DNA of 64,000 nt from Solilutibacter tolerans (GTDB lineage Bacteria; Pseudomonadota; Gammaproteobacteria; Xanthomonadales; Xanthomonadaceae), in assembly GCF_900155935.1 (NCBI RefSeq), contig NZ_FTLW01000002.1, forward strand, positions 496,001-560,000, read 5' to 3'. The notes beneath the pieces are model-generated. The model worked only from the letters and a program-made list of their open reading frames with translations, did not search any database and was not told the origin of the DNA. The position numbers and the translations under genes were made by a program. Shown here piece by piece: positions 43,714-53,243 of this stretch. The first letter of the stretch is position 1, and each line of letters opens with the position of its first letter.

Positions 43714-44997
43714 ATGGCACTTACCCTTTCCCCCGATACGCGTATCGCCGTCATCGGCCTTGGTTACGTTGGTTTGCCGCTGGCCGTCGAGTTTGGCAAG
43801 CGCTACCCGACCACGGGCTACGACATCCAGTTCCGCCGTGTGTCGGAGCTTCGCGATGGCCACGACAGCACGCTGGAGGTCTCGCCAGAAGACCTCGCAT
43901 CGGCCGCGCATCTGCAGTTCACCGACGAGCTGGAATCGATCGCCGGCAGCGACATCTTCGTCGTTACCGTGCCCACGCCCATCGATGCCCACAAGCGCCC
44001 GGACTTGGGTCCGCTGGAATTGGCCAGTCAGGCGGTGGGCAGTGTGCTGCGACGCGGCAATATCGTCATCTTCGAAAGCACGGTGTACCCGGGCTGCACG
44101 GAAGAGATCTGCGTGCCGATCCTTGAGCGCATCTCTGGCCTGCGCTTCAATCACGATTTCTTTTGCGGTTACAGCCCAGAGCGCATCAACCCGGGTGACC
44201 GCGCGCATCGCGTCACCGACATCCGCAAGGTCACATCAGGCTCCACCGACGAGGCCGCCGGGTTCGTCGATGCGCTTTACCAAAGCATCATCACCGCGGG
44301 TACGCATCGCGCGCCCAGCATCAAGGTGGCCGAGGCCGCTAAAGTCATCGAGAACACCCAGCGTGATCTCAATATCGCGCTCGTCAATGACTTGGCGATG
44401 TTGTTCGACAAGCTGGGCATCGACACGCAAGACGTGTTGGATGCCGCCGCGACCAAGTGGAACTTCATCCCGTTCCGCCCTGGTTTGGTGGGCGGGCATT
44501 GCATCAGCGTGGACCCGTACTACCTGACCCACAAGGCGGAGCAAGTTGGCCATCACCCGGACGTAATCCTGGCCGGTCGCCGCACCAATGACGGCATGGG
44601 CATTTACGTTGCCAAACAAGTGATGACGTTGATGGCGGACAAGGGTGTGAGCCTGATTGCGCCCCGCGTGTTGGTGTTGGGTCTCGCGTTCAAGGAAAAC
44701 TGTCCGGACCTGCGCAACACACGGGTGGTGGATGTGATCGAAACCCTGCGCAAGCAGGGCGCGATGGTGGATGTGCACGATCCGCGCGTCGATGCGCACG
44801 AAGCTTTGCGCGAATACGATCTTGCGCTGATCGATGCGCCTGCCAAGGGCGCGTATGACGCGATCGTGTTGGCGGTCGCGCATCAAGAATTTCTGGATTT
44901 GGATGTCGCGACCTTGCGCGGCTGGGGCAGGCCCGATGTCGTGTTGTACGACGTCAAATCGGTCTTGCCACGCGAATGGGTGGATGGACGGCTATGA
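43714..44997 (+). CDS. Nucleotide-sugar 6-dehydrogenase (TviB/WbpA type)
   Basis: 427 residues from ATG 43714, chosen because family N-termini begin just before the Rossmann motif. That motif is [16 protein letters not shown]. The catalytic Cys is in [17 protein letters not shown] central dimerisation helix and the C-terminal UDP-binding domain ([21 protein letters not shown]) complete the fold. It oxidises a UDP-hexose or UDP-HexNAc at C6. The overlapping downstream epimerase points to a uronic-acid precursor for surface polysaccharide. Confidence 0.9.
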   Translation: MALTLSPDTRIAVIGLGYVGLPLAVEFGKRYPTTGYDIQFRRVSELRDGHDSTLEVSPEDLASAAHLQFTDELESIAGSDIFVVTVPTPIDAHKRPDLGPLELASQAVGSVLRRGNIVIFESTVYPGCTEEICVPILERISGLRFNHDFFCGYSPERINPGDRAHRVTDIRKVTSGSTDEAAGFVDALYQSIITAGTHRAPSIKVAEAAKVIENTQRDLNIALVNDLAMLFDKLGIDTQDVLDAAATKWNFIPFRPGLVGGHCISVDPYYLTHKAEQVGHHPDVILAGRRTNDGMGIYVAKQVMTLMADKGVSLIAPRVLVLGLAFKENCPDLRNTRVVDVIETLRKQGAMVDVHDPRVDAHEALREYDLALIDAPAKGAYDAIVLAVAHQEFLDLDVATLRGWGRPDVVLYDVKSVLPREWVDGRL

Positions 44998-46004
44998 GTG
45001 TCTTGGTCACGGGCAGCGCAGGCTTCATCGGCTCGCAAGTCGCGCACCGGTTGCTTGATCGCGGCGAGCGGGTAATCGGCTTAGACAATCTCAACGATTA
45101 CTACGATGTCAGCCTGAAAGAAGCGCGGTTGGCGCGACTGGAGGCACGGAAGGGTTACCAGCACGTCAGAGCTGATCTGGCGGATCGTGCAGCGCTGGAG
45201 GCGATGTTTGCCCAGTACCGTCCGCGCAAGGTGGTGCATCTGGCCGCGCAGGCGGGCGTGCGTTATGCGGCGGAAAACCCGCATGTGTACATCAGCAGCA
45301 ATGTCACTGGCTTCTTGCATGTACTGGAAGGCTGCCGACACTACGAAGTCGAGCACCTAGTCTACGCCTCGACCAGCTCGGTATATGGCGCCAATACCGC
45401 GATGCCGTTCTCCGAGCACGGCTCGGCCGAGCACCCGCTGACGCTCTATGCGGCGACCAAGAAAGCCAACGAACAGATGGCGCATAGCTATGCGCATCTA
45501 TATGGCTTCCCCACGACAGGTCTGCGCTTTTTCACCGTATATGGCCCGTGGGGACGCCCGGATATGGCCTTGTTCCTGTTCACCCGCGCGATCCTGGCCG
45601 GGGAGCCGATTCGCGTCTTCAACCATGGCAGGCACAAGCGCAGCTTCACGTATATCGATGACATCGTCGAGGGCATCATTCGCACCTTGGACAATCCGCC
45701 TGCGCGTGATCTGGAATGGAATGGCGATGCGCCGGACCCGGCCACCAGCGGCGTTGCACCGTTCCGCCTTTACAACATCGGCAACGAACAGCCGGTCGAA
45801 CTGCTGCGATACATCGAAGTGCTGGAGCAAAACCTGGGCCGCAAGGCCACGCTGGAGATGCTGCCGCTGCAGCCTGGCGATGTACCGGATACCGAGGCCG
45901 ATGTCTCGGACCTGATCGCCAACGTCGGCTACCGCCCGGTGGTGCCGGTCGAAGAGGGTGTGGCGAATTTCGTCGAGTGGTACCGCGACTACTACAAGGT
46001 TTGA
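44994..46004 (+). CDS. NAD-dependent sugar-nucleotide epimerase
   Basis: 336 residues; the ATG overlaps the dehydrogenase stop (ATGA). This is an extended short-chain dehydrogenase: [15 protein letters not shown] for [11 protein letters not shown] and the YAATKKANE Tyr-x-x-x-Lys pair. The sequence looks most like UDP-glucuronate 4-epimerases ([23 protein letters not shown]). It would act on the product of the preceding enzyme. Other surface-polysaccharide genes are not next to it. Confidence 0.9.
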   Translation: MSVLVTGSAGFIGSQVAHRLLDRGERVIGLDNLNDYYDVSLKEARLARLEARKGYQHVRADLADRAALEAMFAQYRPRKVVHLAAQAGVRYAAENPHVYISSNVTGFLHVLEGCRHYEVEHLVYASTSSVYGANTAMPFSEHGSAEHPLTLYAATKKANEQMAHSYAHLYGFPTTGLRFFTVYGPWGRPDMALFLFTRAILAGEPIRVFNHGRHKRSFTYIDDIVEGIIRTLDNPPARDLEWNGDAPDPATSGVAPFRLYNIGNEQPVELLRYIEVLEQNLGRKATLEMLPLQPGDVPDTEADVSDLIANVGYRPVVPVEEGVANFVEWYRDYYKV

Positions 46005-46058
46005 CTGGGGCAAAAGCCCCGACGCGGGCACGCCGCGCCGGGGGAAGCTGTTGCCTAT

Positions 46059-46815
46059 TTAGCGGCCGTTGCCGACGATGTCCGGCGCGTCATCCGCGCC
46101 CAGCCATTTGTACAGGCCGCCGCCGATCACCGCGCCAATGAACGGCGCCACCCAGAACAGCCACAACTGCGACACTGCACCGCTGCCGGCGAACAGCGCG
46201 ACGCCGGTGGAGCGCGCGGGGTTCACCGAGGTGTTGGTGACTGGAATGCTGATGAGGTGGATCAAGGTCAGCGCCAAACCAATCGCAATCGGCGCGAAAC
46301 CGACCGGCGCCCGATGGTGGGTGCTGCCCAGGATCACCACCAGGAACATCGCAGTCATCACGATTCGCAGGCCAAAGCCGCGCCCATTGCATACCCGCCC
46401 GGTGACAGACTGTCATAGCCATTGCTGGCGAAAGCGCCCGCCGTCGCCGTATCTCCAACCACGGTTTGGCCGATGGCGGTCCCATTGCCGCTGGCGATAA
46501 AATACAGCAGCGCACCCGCGGCGATGCCGCCGAGCACTTGGGCGATGACGTAGCCCGGTAGGTCGCGTGCCGGAAAACGGCCGCCCGCCCACAGCCCCAG
46601 GCTGACTGCCGGATTGAAGTGGCCGCGGGAAATGTGCCCCAGTGCATAGGCGCCAGTGAGTACGGTCAGGCCGAAAGCCAGCGACACCCCAGCAGCCCGA
46701 TCCCCAGCGGGTTGCCATCCCCGCCGAACTTGGCCGCCAGCACGGCGCTGCCGCAGCCGCCCAAGACAAGCCAGAAGGTGCCGATGAACTCGGCTGCCCA
46801 TTTCTTTGATTGCAT
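46059..46815 (-). pseudogene. aqpZ: Aquaporin Z with two frameshifts
   Basis: Joining three frames restores a full-length aquaporin from ATG 46815. Frame one covers [20 protein letters not shown] and frame two [23 protein letters not shown] (first NPA). Frame three covers [20 protein letters not shown] (second NPA) and the C-terminus. The breaks are at a C4 run (46687-46690, one base short on the coding-strand G-run) and at TT (46364-46365, one base short). Both are one-base homopolymer contractions, so sequencing error is as likely as true inactivation. An intact product would be a water channel of about 250 residues in the inner membrane. Confidence 0.88.
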
Positions 46816-46972
46816 GGTGTTTCCCCGATCATTCACGCCTGTCTGGCGCAATCGCAGGCTACTCCGACCGGTGGGCGGATGCAGATCGGCCGGGGCTATG
46901 GCCGCTCGTGGGGCCGGCCTTTATACTGTGCGGCTGGAACATGGCCACTTGGGCCATGCGGGACAGAGCCAC

Positions 46973-47491
46973 GTGAACAAGCACGACACCGTATTCCTCA
47001 AGAAATTCTCGCTGATCATCGCCTTTTTGGGCGTCTTGACGGTCAGCCTGATTCTGTTTGCACGCTACCTCAACCACCTGTTGCCGCACGAAATGACGCC
47101 GCAAGCCAAGGCGCAGCTCGATGCCCGCATCGCGCCCGTCGGTTCGGTATTTGCCGGCAAAATCGGTGTTGCCGAGCAAGTCGCCTCGGCTGAGGCCATG
47201 AAGGCCGCCGCTGCGGCTAATGTGGCCTACGGCGGCACGCTGGATGGCAAGGTCATCTACGACAACCTCTGCACCAGCTGCCACACCAGTGGTACCGGTG
47301 GCGCGCCGAAGCTGGATGCTGGCGGCATTGGGGCTCGCGTAGCCCAGCAGGGCTTGGAAGAGCTGATCAAGAAGGCCACCGAAGGCTTCACCGGCACCGC
47401 TGGCGTCATGCCCGCGAGGGGCGGAAACCCGGCGATCACCGACGAGCAGATGCAGAAGACCGTCGAGTGGATGGTCGAGCAGAGCAAGTAA
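46973..47491 (+). CDS. Membrane-anchored c-type cytochrome (c5-like)
   Basis: 172 residues starting with GTG at 46973. One N-terminal transmembrane helix (SLIIAFLGVLTVSLILFARYL) is retained as an anchor, and the rest lies in the periplasm. A single heme site CTSCH and the later axial Met in AGVMPARGGNP fit a class I, c5-type cytochrome. It probably carries electrons to a terminal oxidase. It is divergent from aqpZ and followed by a terminator. Confidence 0.9.
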   Translation: MNKHDTVFLKKFSLIIAFLGVLTVSLILFARYLNHLLPHEMTPQAKAQLDARIAPVGSVFAGKIGVAEQVASAEAMKAAAAANVAYGGTLDGKVIYDNLCTSCHTSGTGGAPKLDAGGIGARVAQQGLEELIKKATEGFTGTAGVMPARGGNPAITDEQMQKTVEWMVEQSK

Positions 47492-47513
47492 GCGCTCTGT
47501 CGCTTCGTGTCCA

Positions 47514-47538
47514 AACGCCGCCCTTGGGCGGCGTTTTT
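47514..47538 (+). terminator. Rho-independent terminator after the cytochrome c gene
   Basis: AACGCCGCCC and GGGCGGCGTT form a long G+C-rich stem around a short TT-centred loop, with the terminal TT running into a T5 tract. It lies 22 bp after the cytochrome stop. Confidence 0.93.
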
Positions 47539-47629
47539 CGTTTTGGCTATTGAAGATTCGGGGATGGAGAAGTGCGGATCTCGCATCGGCATGAAACACT
47601 GCGCATCTGCCTGCCACGCCTGACGCCCC

Positions 47630-49345
47630 ATGCAACGACATCGCCAACTTTCCTTGCTCGCGCTCTCCTTCACGCTTGCCGCCTGCGCCAGCATTGCCCC
47701 ACCGCCCGAGGTGACCCCGATCGGGGCCGTGCAAGGCAGCGGCATGACCAGCCCGATGTTGGGTCGGGAAGTCACCGTGGATGGCATCGTGACCGCGAAT
47801 TTCGCCGCGGGTCTTGGTCTGTGGACGCTGCAAGGCACGGCGGATGACGATGCGGCGACATCGGATGCCCTGTTCCTGTCGGGCGTCGGTGGTCCCCTGC
47901 TTGTCGGCGATCACGTGCGCGTGCAGGGACGTGTGGCCGAACGCGATACCGGCAAGGGCGCTAGCATCACTGTGCTGGAAGTCACCGGCTTGTCGGCCTT
48001 GGCACCGACGCCATTGCCGAGTGCGCAGGCACTGGCGAATGTTCCGGTGGATGCTGCGGCCTGGGAGTCACTGGAGGCGATGCGGGTCAGGTTTGTCCAG
48101 GACCTGGCCATCGTTGATACCCATAACGCCGCACGCTTCGGCGAGTGGCAAGTGGCGCTAGAAGGGCGCGTGTGGACACCGACTGAAGTTGTTCTGCCGG
48201 GTGATGCCGCGAATGCACTCGGCCGCCAGAATCGTGCGCGCGTGGTCGCGCTGGATGATGGGGATGCGCGAAGCAGCGCCGATACCGTGATGCGCCGCGA
48301 CATCCCACGTACGGGTAGTTTGATGAAAGGCGTGACGGGCATTGTCGATGAACGCTTCGGCGGTTATCGGCTGCAATTAGCGCAGGCGCCCGTGGTGGAA
48401 GCGGCGAAGCGCCCCACCGCACCCATGCGAAAAGGTGATGTGCGCATCGCCGCGATGAATCTTGAGAACCTGTTTAACGGGGATGGCCAGGGTGGCGGTT
48501 TCCCGACCGAGCGCGGGGCAAAAACCCAGGCCGCATACCTGCACCAGCGCGCCAAGCTTGTTGCAGCACTGGCAGCATTGGACGCTGATGTAGTGGCGTT
48601 GATGGAGTTGGAGAATGATGGGGCGGGACCATTGTCTTCCGAGGCGCAGCTGCTCCTCGCCTTGAATGCCATCCACGGAGGCGATTGGCGCGCGATATCG
48701 ATGCCGACCAATGCCAGCACCGATGCGATTCGCGTCGGCTTGATCTATCGTGCATCCAAGGTGAAGCCCGTGGGCGCTTCCGCCACGTTCGATCAAGGCC
48801 CGTTCGCGGGTCTCAGCCGTCCGCCGTTGCTGCAAGCGTTTCGTGCGGGCCGCGGCCCGCTGTTCAACGTGGTCGCCAATCACTTCAAGTCGAAAGGTTG
48901 TCGTGATGCTAAAGGTGGCGATGCCGACCAGCGTGACGGCCAGAGTTGCTGGAATGCGTCACGCCTGACATCGGCAAAACTGCTGGATGGTTGGCTGCGA
49001 CAACGCATCGATGCCAAGCTGGATGCGCCGATCGTCATATTGGGCGATCTGAACGCCTATGCGATGGAAGACCCACCCCGCTGGCTGCGTGAAAACGGTT
49101 GGCGTGATGCATTTGCCGAAGCCGGCATCCAACATCCTTATTCCTATGTGTACGACGGGCAAATCGGCCGCCTGGACCATGCCCTGCTCTCGCCTGCAAT
49201 GGCGGTGCGGCTGGCGAGCGCCGCCGAATGGCATATCAATGCCGACGAGCCCGATGCGCCGGAGGGCCTGGATGCGCCGGTCACGCCTTTGCGCAGCTCG
49301 GATCATGATCCGCTGGTGGTCGACCTGCGTTTGCAGGAGCGATGA
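47630..49345 (+). CDS. Exported endonuclease/phosphatase-fold lipoprotein (ExeM/NucH-like)
   Basis: 571 residues. The signal peptide ends in a lipobox (FTLAAC-A), so it is probably an outer-membrane or surface lipoprotein. An N-terminal OB-like part (EVTVDGIVTANFAAGLGLWTL) precedes the EEP nuclease domain from about 265. That domain contains RIAAMNLENLFNGDG, MELENDGAG, VANHFKSKGC, VILGDLNAYAMEDP and SSDHDPLVVDL. This domain order is that of extracellular nucleases of the ExeM/NucH type. It likely degrades extracellular DNA for nutrition or biofilm turnover. Confidence 0.87.
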   Translation: MQRHRQLSLLALSFTLAACASIAPPPEVTPIGAVQGSGMTSPMLGREVTVDGIVTANFAAGLGLWTLQGTADDDAATSDALFLSGVGGPLLVGDHVRVQGRVAERDTGKGASITVLEVTGLSALAPTPLPSAQALANVPVDAAAWESLEAMRVRFVQDLAIVDTHNAARFGEWQVALEGRVWTPTEVVLPGDAANALGRQNRARVVALDDGDARSSADTVMRRDIPRTGSLMKGVTGIVDERFGGYRLQLAQAPVVEAAKRPTAPMRKGDVRIAAMNLENLFNGDGQGGGFPTERGAKTQAAYLHQRAKLVAALAALDADVVALMELENDGAGPLSSEAQLLLALNAIHGGDWRAISMPTNASTDAIRVGLIYRASKVKPVGASATFDQGPFAGLSRPPLLQAFRAGRGPLFNVVANHFKSKGCRDAKGGDADQRDGQSCWNASRLTSAKLLDGWLRQRIDAKLDAPIVILGDLNAYAMEDPPRWLRENGWRDAFAEAGIQHPYSYVYDGQIGRLDHALLSPAMAVRLASAAEWHINADEPDAPEGLDAPVTPLRSSDHDPLVVDLRLQER

Positions 49346-49380
49346 AAAAGGTTTTCCGCCTGCCCGGATAAACTAGGCGG

Positions 49381-50055
49381 ATGGAACAGCCTGCATTTCC
49401 CCAGCAAGACACTGCATTGACGTTGACCGGTCCGGTCGGCGCATTGCAGGTCGAAGTCGAATTTCCCGAAGCTGATGTCGCCGCGCAATCGGTCATCGCC
49501 ATCATTTGTCATCCGCTGCCCACCGAGGGCGGCACGATGAACAACAAGGTCGTGACGATGGCCGGGCGTGCGTTGCGCGAGTTGGGTGTCACTACGGTGC
49601 GTTTCAATTTCCGCGGTACGGGTGAGTCGGCAGGTGAGTTCGATGAAGGCAAGGGCGAGTGCGATGATTTGCGCACGGTCGCCGAATGGGTGCGCAAGGC
49701 ACGTCCTGATGCCTTGTTGTGGCTGGTCGGCTTCAGCTTTGGTGCCTATGTCTCGATCCAGTCCAGTGCCGCGCTTGAGCCCGCCGCGTTGATCTCATTG
49801 GCGCCACCTGCGGGACGTTGGGATTTTGACCAGGCCGTGCCGCCGATGCCATGGTTGGTAGTGCAAGGGGAGGAAGACGAAGTCGTCGACCCGCAAGCCG
49901 TATATGACTGGCTGGAGAAATTGCAGCCCTCCGCGTTGACCTTGGTGAAGATGCCGGGTACCTCGCACTTCTTCCACGGGAAATTGGTGGATCTGCGTGG
50001 CGTGATCAAGAACACCGCGCGTCGCTGGTTACCGAATCCGCCCGCCGCAGAATGA
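49381..50055 (+). CDS. Alpha/beta hydrolase (224 aa)
   Basis: A small cytosolic alpha/beta hydrolase with an oxyanion segment ICHPLPTEGGTMNNKVV, a FNFRGTGESAG turn, nucleophile Ser in GFSFGAYVS, an acidic residue in EEDEVVDP and the catalytic His in GTSHFFHGKL. This layout matches the CocE/dienelactone hydrolase-related group found widely in Proteobacteria. The substrate is unknown. It overlaps zapE by 4 nt (ATGA), so the two are co-transcribed. Confidence 0.85.
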   Translation: MEQPAFPQQDTALTLTGPVGALQVEVEFPEADVAAQSVIAIICHPLPTEGGTMNNKVVTMAGRALRELGVTTVRFNFRGTGESAGEFDEGKGECDDLRTVAEWVRKARPDALLWLVGFSFGAYVSIQSSAALEPAALISLAPPAGRWDFDQAVPPMPWLVVQGEEDEVVDPQAVYDWLEKLQPSALTLVKMPGTSHFFHGKLVDLRGVIKNTARRWLPNPPAAE

Positions 50056-51143
50056 GCAGTACGCCGTCGCAGTTGTACGACGCCGGCATCGCGCGCGGCG
50101 AATGGCAGGACGACCCGGCCCAGCGATCCGTATTGGTGGAGTTGGATCGGCTGCATGACGCCTTGTCAGCGCCGGTGGCTGCATCGAATTTCTTTGGCCG
50201 ATTGTTTGGCGCGAAGGATGCAACATCGACCACGCAAGGACTTTATTTGTGGGGTGGCGTGGGGCGCGGCAAGACCTTTCTGGTCGACATGTTCTATGAC
50301 AGCCTGGCCTTCGCCGAAAAGCGACGTACGCATTTTCATCGCTTCATGCGCGAAATTCATGCGCGCCTTAAACAACACGCCGGTGAACGCGACCCCATGG
50401 CGATCATCGCCAAGGAGTGGCGTCGCGACATGCGCGTGTTGGTGCTGGATGAATTTTTCGTCAGCGATATCGGCGATGCGATGCTCTTGTCACGCCTGCT
50501 TGAGCGCCTGTTTGCCGAGGGTGTGGTGCTGGTGACGACATCCAACACGGTGCCGGCCAATCTCTACAAAGATGGCCTGCAACGCGCACGTTTCCTGCCG
50601 GCGATCGCGCTGATCGAACAGCATTGCGTGGTGATGGAAATTGAGAGCAGCACCGATTACCGCCTGCGAGAATTGACTCGATCGCCTGTCTATCGTGTGC
50701 CCGCGGACGATGCTGCCGATGCCTGGCTGGCGGATCGCTGGCAGACGCTGACGCATGCGCCACTGATATCCACTGATTTGATGGTCGACGGTCGCCCGAT
50801 TCGCACACGCGCACGTTGCCATGGTTTTGTCTGGTTTGACTTCGACGCGTTGTGCGAAGGCCCGCGCGCGGCGGCCGATTACATCGAGATCGCGCACGAA
50901 TTCCATACTGTGCTGCTGGGCGGAATTCCGCGTTTCGATGGCAGCAATGACGATCCGGCACGTCGCTTTGTCACCGTTGTGGACGAGTTCTACGATCGCC
51001 ACGTCAACCTGGTGTGCACGGCCGCGGCATCGCCCGTGGATCTCTATGCCGGCGAGCGACTCGCGCATGCCTTCGAGCGCACCGCATCGCGCCTGATCGA
51101 GATGCAGAGTGCGGAATACCTCGGGCGCGAACACCTGACTTGA
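50052..51143 (+). CDS. zapE: Cell division ATPase ZapE (AFG1-like)
   Basis: 363 residues of the AFG1/ZapE P-loop family: LYLWGGVGRGKTFLVDMFYD (Walker A), VLVLDEFFVSDIGDAMLLSRLL (Walker B with sensor), TTSNTVPANLYKDGLQR, and C-terminal PRFVTVVDEFYDRHVNLV-type sequence (here ARRFVTVVDEFYDRHV). In E. coli ZapE associates with the FtsZ ring during cytokinesis. Length and motifs are standard. Confidence 0.95.
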   Translation: MSSTPSQLYDAGIARGEWQDDPAQRSVLVELDRLHDALSAPVAASNFFGRLFGAKDATSTTQGLYLWGGVGRGKTFLVDMFYDSLAFAEKRRTHFHRFMREIHARLKQHAGERDPMAIIAKEWRRDMRVLVLDEFFVSDIGDAMLLSRLLERLFAEGVVLVTTSNTVPANLYKDGLQRARFLPAIALIEQHCVVMEIESSTDYRLRELTRSPVYRVPADDAADAWLADRWQTLTHAPLISTDLMVDGRPIRTRARCHGFVWFDFDALCEGPRAAADYIEIAHEFHTVLLGGIPRFDGSNDDPARRFVTVVDEFYDRHVNLVCTAAASPVDLYAGERLAHAFERTASRLIEMQSAEYLGREHLT

Positions 51144-51178
51144 TTTAGCATCAAGGCATCCAACACAGGAGTGCGGCG

Positions 51179-51898
51179 ATGCGCGGATGGCGGATGATTG
51201 CGTTGATGGCAGGGTTGCTGGCCTTGCCTGTCATGGCAGGTACGCCATTGCCGGATGGGCCGCACGTGGTTGCCATGGGGAGCGGAAAAGTTGTCGTGGC
51301 CCCCGACATGGCGGAAATCACCGTGTCTAGTCAGGTGAATGATGTGGCTTCATTGCGAGCCAAGCAAAAGGTAGATGCTGCGGTGAGCGCCTTTCTGCAT
51401 GCTTTGCATCAGCAGGGCGTAGCAGAGGCCGATATCGAGGCCTCTGATCTTTCGCTCAACGAGGACGTGGATACCAACGACGATGGGCGTCGTGTCTCCA
51501 ATGGCTACAACGCTTCGCGTAGCGTCAGCTTTAAACTGCGTGATCTTGATCGTTTGAATGTCGTGCTGGATGCGGCATTGGCATCAGGCATGAACCGCTT
51601 TGGCGGCACAAGCTTCACCTCCTCGCGCGCGGATGCACTGCGCGCCGAAGCCCGCGCGAAGGCCGCGCGCAATGCCCAAGAACGGGCAACCGAAATTGCC
51701 GCCGGCTTCAACGCTCGGCTGGGCACGGTTTACAGCATCAACAGTGCCAACAACGACTTGTCCGCGCACTTTCGTTATGGTGCCAACGGCTTGGACCGCG
51801 TAACCGTCTCTGGCTCGCGCGCCCAGCCAGGCCGCTACCTACAGCCGGAAATCGAATTCAACGAATCGATCACTGCGGTGTTCTACATTCAACCCTGA
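51179..51898 (+). CDS. SIMPL domain (DUF541) exported protein
   Basis: 239 residues with a Sec signal peptide (MIALMAGLLALPVMAGTP). The mature part is a SIMPL/DUF541 domain: HVVAMGSGKVVVAPDMAEITV at the start, a central SVSFKLRDLDRLNVVLDAAL and ARAKAARNAQERATEIAAGF. Such periplasmic or outer-membrane-linked proteins form oligomers and are linked to stress tolerance. The biochemical role is not established. Confidence 0.85.
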   Translation: MRGWRMIALMAGLLALPVMAGTPLPDGPHVVAMGSGKVVVAPDMAEITVSSQVNDVASLRAKQKVDAAVSAFLHALHQQGVAEADIEASDLSLNEDVDTNDDGRRVSNGYNASRSVSFKLRDLDRLNVVLDAALASGMNRFGGTSFTSSRADALRAEARAKAARNAQERATEIAAGFNARLGTVYSINSANNDLSAHFRYGANGLDRVTVSGSRAQPGRYLQPEIEFNESITAVFYIQP

Positions 51899-51938
51899 TC
51901 GCCCGGATCAACCGCCCCACGCCCGACAGGAATTCTTC

Positions 51939-53243
51939 ATGCGCACTGTATTTGCTGCTGCCCTCGTCATCGCCGCGCTGCCGATGCAATCTTTGGTTGC
52001 CCAAACCCGGCCTGAAGTCGATGCCGCGGCAGAACGCCTGAAAGCCGATGTGGTGTCTTGGCGTCGCGACTTCCATCAACATCCCGAGCTCTCCAACCGC
52101 GAAGAACGCACCGCGGCCAAGGTCGCCGCGCATTTGCGTAAGCTGGGGTTGAAGCCGCAAACAGGGGTTGCGCATCATGGGGTGGTGGCGGTCATCGAAG
52201 GCGGCAAGCCGGGACCGAAGATCGCGCTTCGCGCCGACATGGACGCGTTACCGGTGACCGAAAAGGCGGATCTGCCCTTTGCTTCGAAAGTCACCACCGA
52301 ATTCAACGGCCAGCAAACCGGCGTCATGCATGCCTGCGGACATGACGCGCATACCGCGATCCTGATGGGCGTGGCCGAGGCCTTGGTGGCGATGAGATCA
52401 GACCTGCCGGGACAGGTGATGTTGATCTTCCAGCCGGCCGAAGAGGGTGCGCCCGCATCGGAAGAGGGTGGCGCGTCGTTGATGCTGAAGGAGGGCTTGT
52501 TCAAGGATTTCAAGCCGGACGCGGTACTCGGCCTGCATGTGTTCTCGACACTGCCCGCCGGCACGATTGGTTATCGCAAAGGACCGTTCATGGCGGCCAG
52601 TGATTTCTTCAGTGTTGAAGTCACCGGTCGGCAAACGCATGGCTCGCGGCCATGGGGCGGGATCGACCCGATCGTCGCGAGTGCAGCGGTGATCGACAAC
52701 CTGCAAAGCGTGGTGAGTCGTCGCACCGACATCGCATCGCTGCCGGCAGTGCTGACGATTGGCTCGATCCACGGCGGCATCCGCAACAACATCATCCCTG
52801 ATGACGTGAAGATGCTCGGCACGCTGCGCACTTTTGATGATGGACAACGCAAGCGCATCGTCGCCGACATGCGCAACGTGATCGAGTCGGTCGCCCATGC
52901 GCATGGCGCAAAGGGTGAACTTTCGATTGGCGAGGCAGCCGGCAACCCGGTGACCTACAACGACCCGGCACTTACCACGCGCGTGCTGCCCAGCCTGCAG
53001 GCAGTGGCCGGGGCAGACAAAGTGGTGGAGATGCCGCTGATCACTGGCGCCGAGGATTTTTCCTGGTACGCGAAGGAAGTGCCGGCGTTGTTCTTCTTTG
53101 TTGGGTCGACCGCGCCCGGTATCGACCCACTCACCGCGCCGTCCAACCATTCGCCCTTGTTCACGATGGACGAATCGGCGCTGGATCTTGGCCTGCGCGC
53201 GATGCTGCAGGCCAGCCTCGATTATCTGGAAGCCGGTCGCTGA
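51939..53243 (+). CDS. Exported M20-family amidohydrolase
   Basis: 434 residues with a signal peptide (FAAALVIAALPMQSLVA-Q). This is an M20D-type metallohydrolase: RRDFHQHPELSNRE, LRADMDALPVTEKADLPF, MHACGHDAHTAIL, the catalytic Glu pair in FQPAEEGAP, and ITGAEDFSWYAKEVPALFFFVG near the end. Related enzymes hydrolyse N-acyl amino acids or hippurate. The export signal suggests periplasmic peptide or amide degradation. Its end overlaps the convergent antiporter gene by 22 bp. Confidence 0.9.
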   Translation: MRTVFAAALVIAALPMQSLVAQTRPEVDAAAERLKADVVSWRRDFHQHPELSNREERTAAKVAAHLRKLGLKPQTGVAHHGVVAVIEGGKPGPKIALRADMDALPVTEKADLPFASKVTTEFNGQQTGVMHACGHDAHTAILMGVAEALVAMRSDLPGQVMLIFQPAEEGAPASEEGGASLMLKEGLFKDFKPDAVLGLHVFSTLPAGTIGYRKGPFMAASDFFSVEVTGRQTHGSRPWGGIDPIVASAAVIDNLQSVVSRRTDIASLPAVLTIGSIHGGIRNNIIPDDVKMLGTLRTFDDGQRKRIVADMRNVIESVAHAHGAKGELSIGEAAGNPVTYNDPALTTRVLPSLQAVAGADKVVEMPLITGAEDFSWYAKEVPALFFFVGSTAPGIDPLTAPSNHSPLFTMDESALDLGLRAMLQASLDYLEAGR

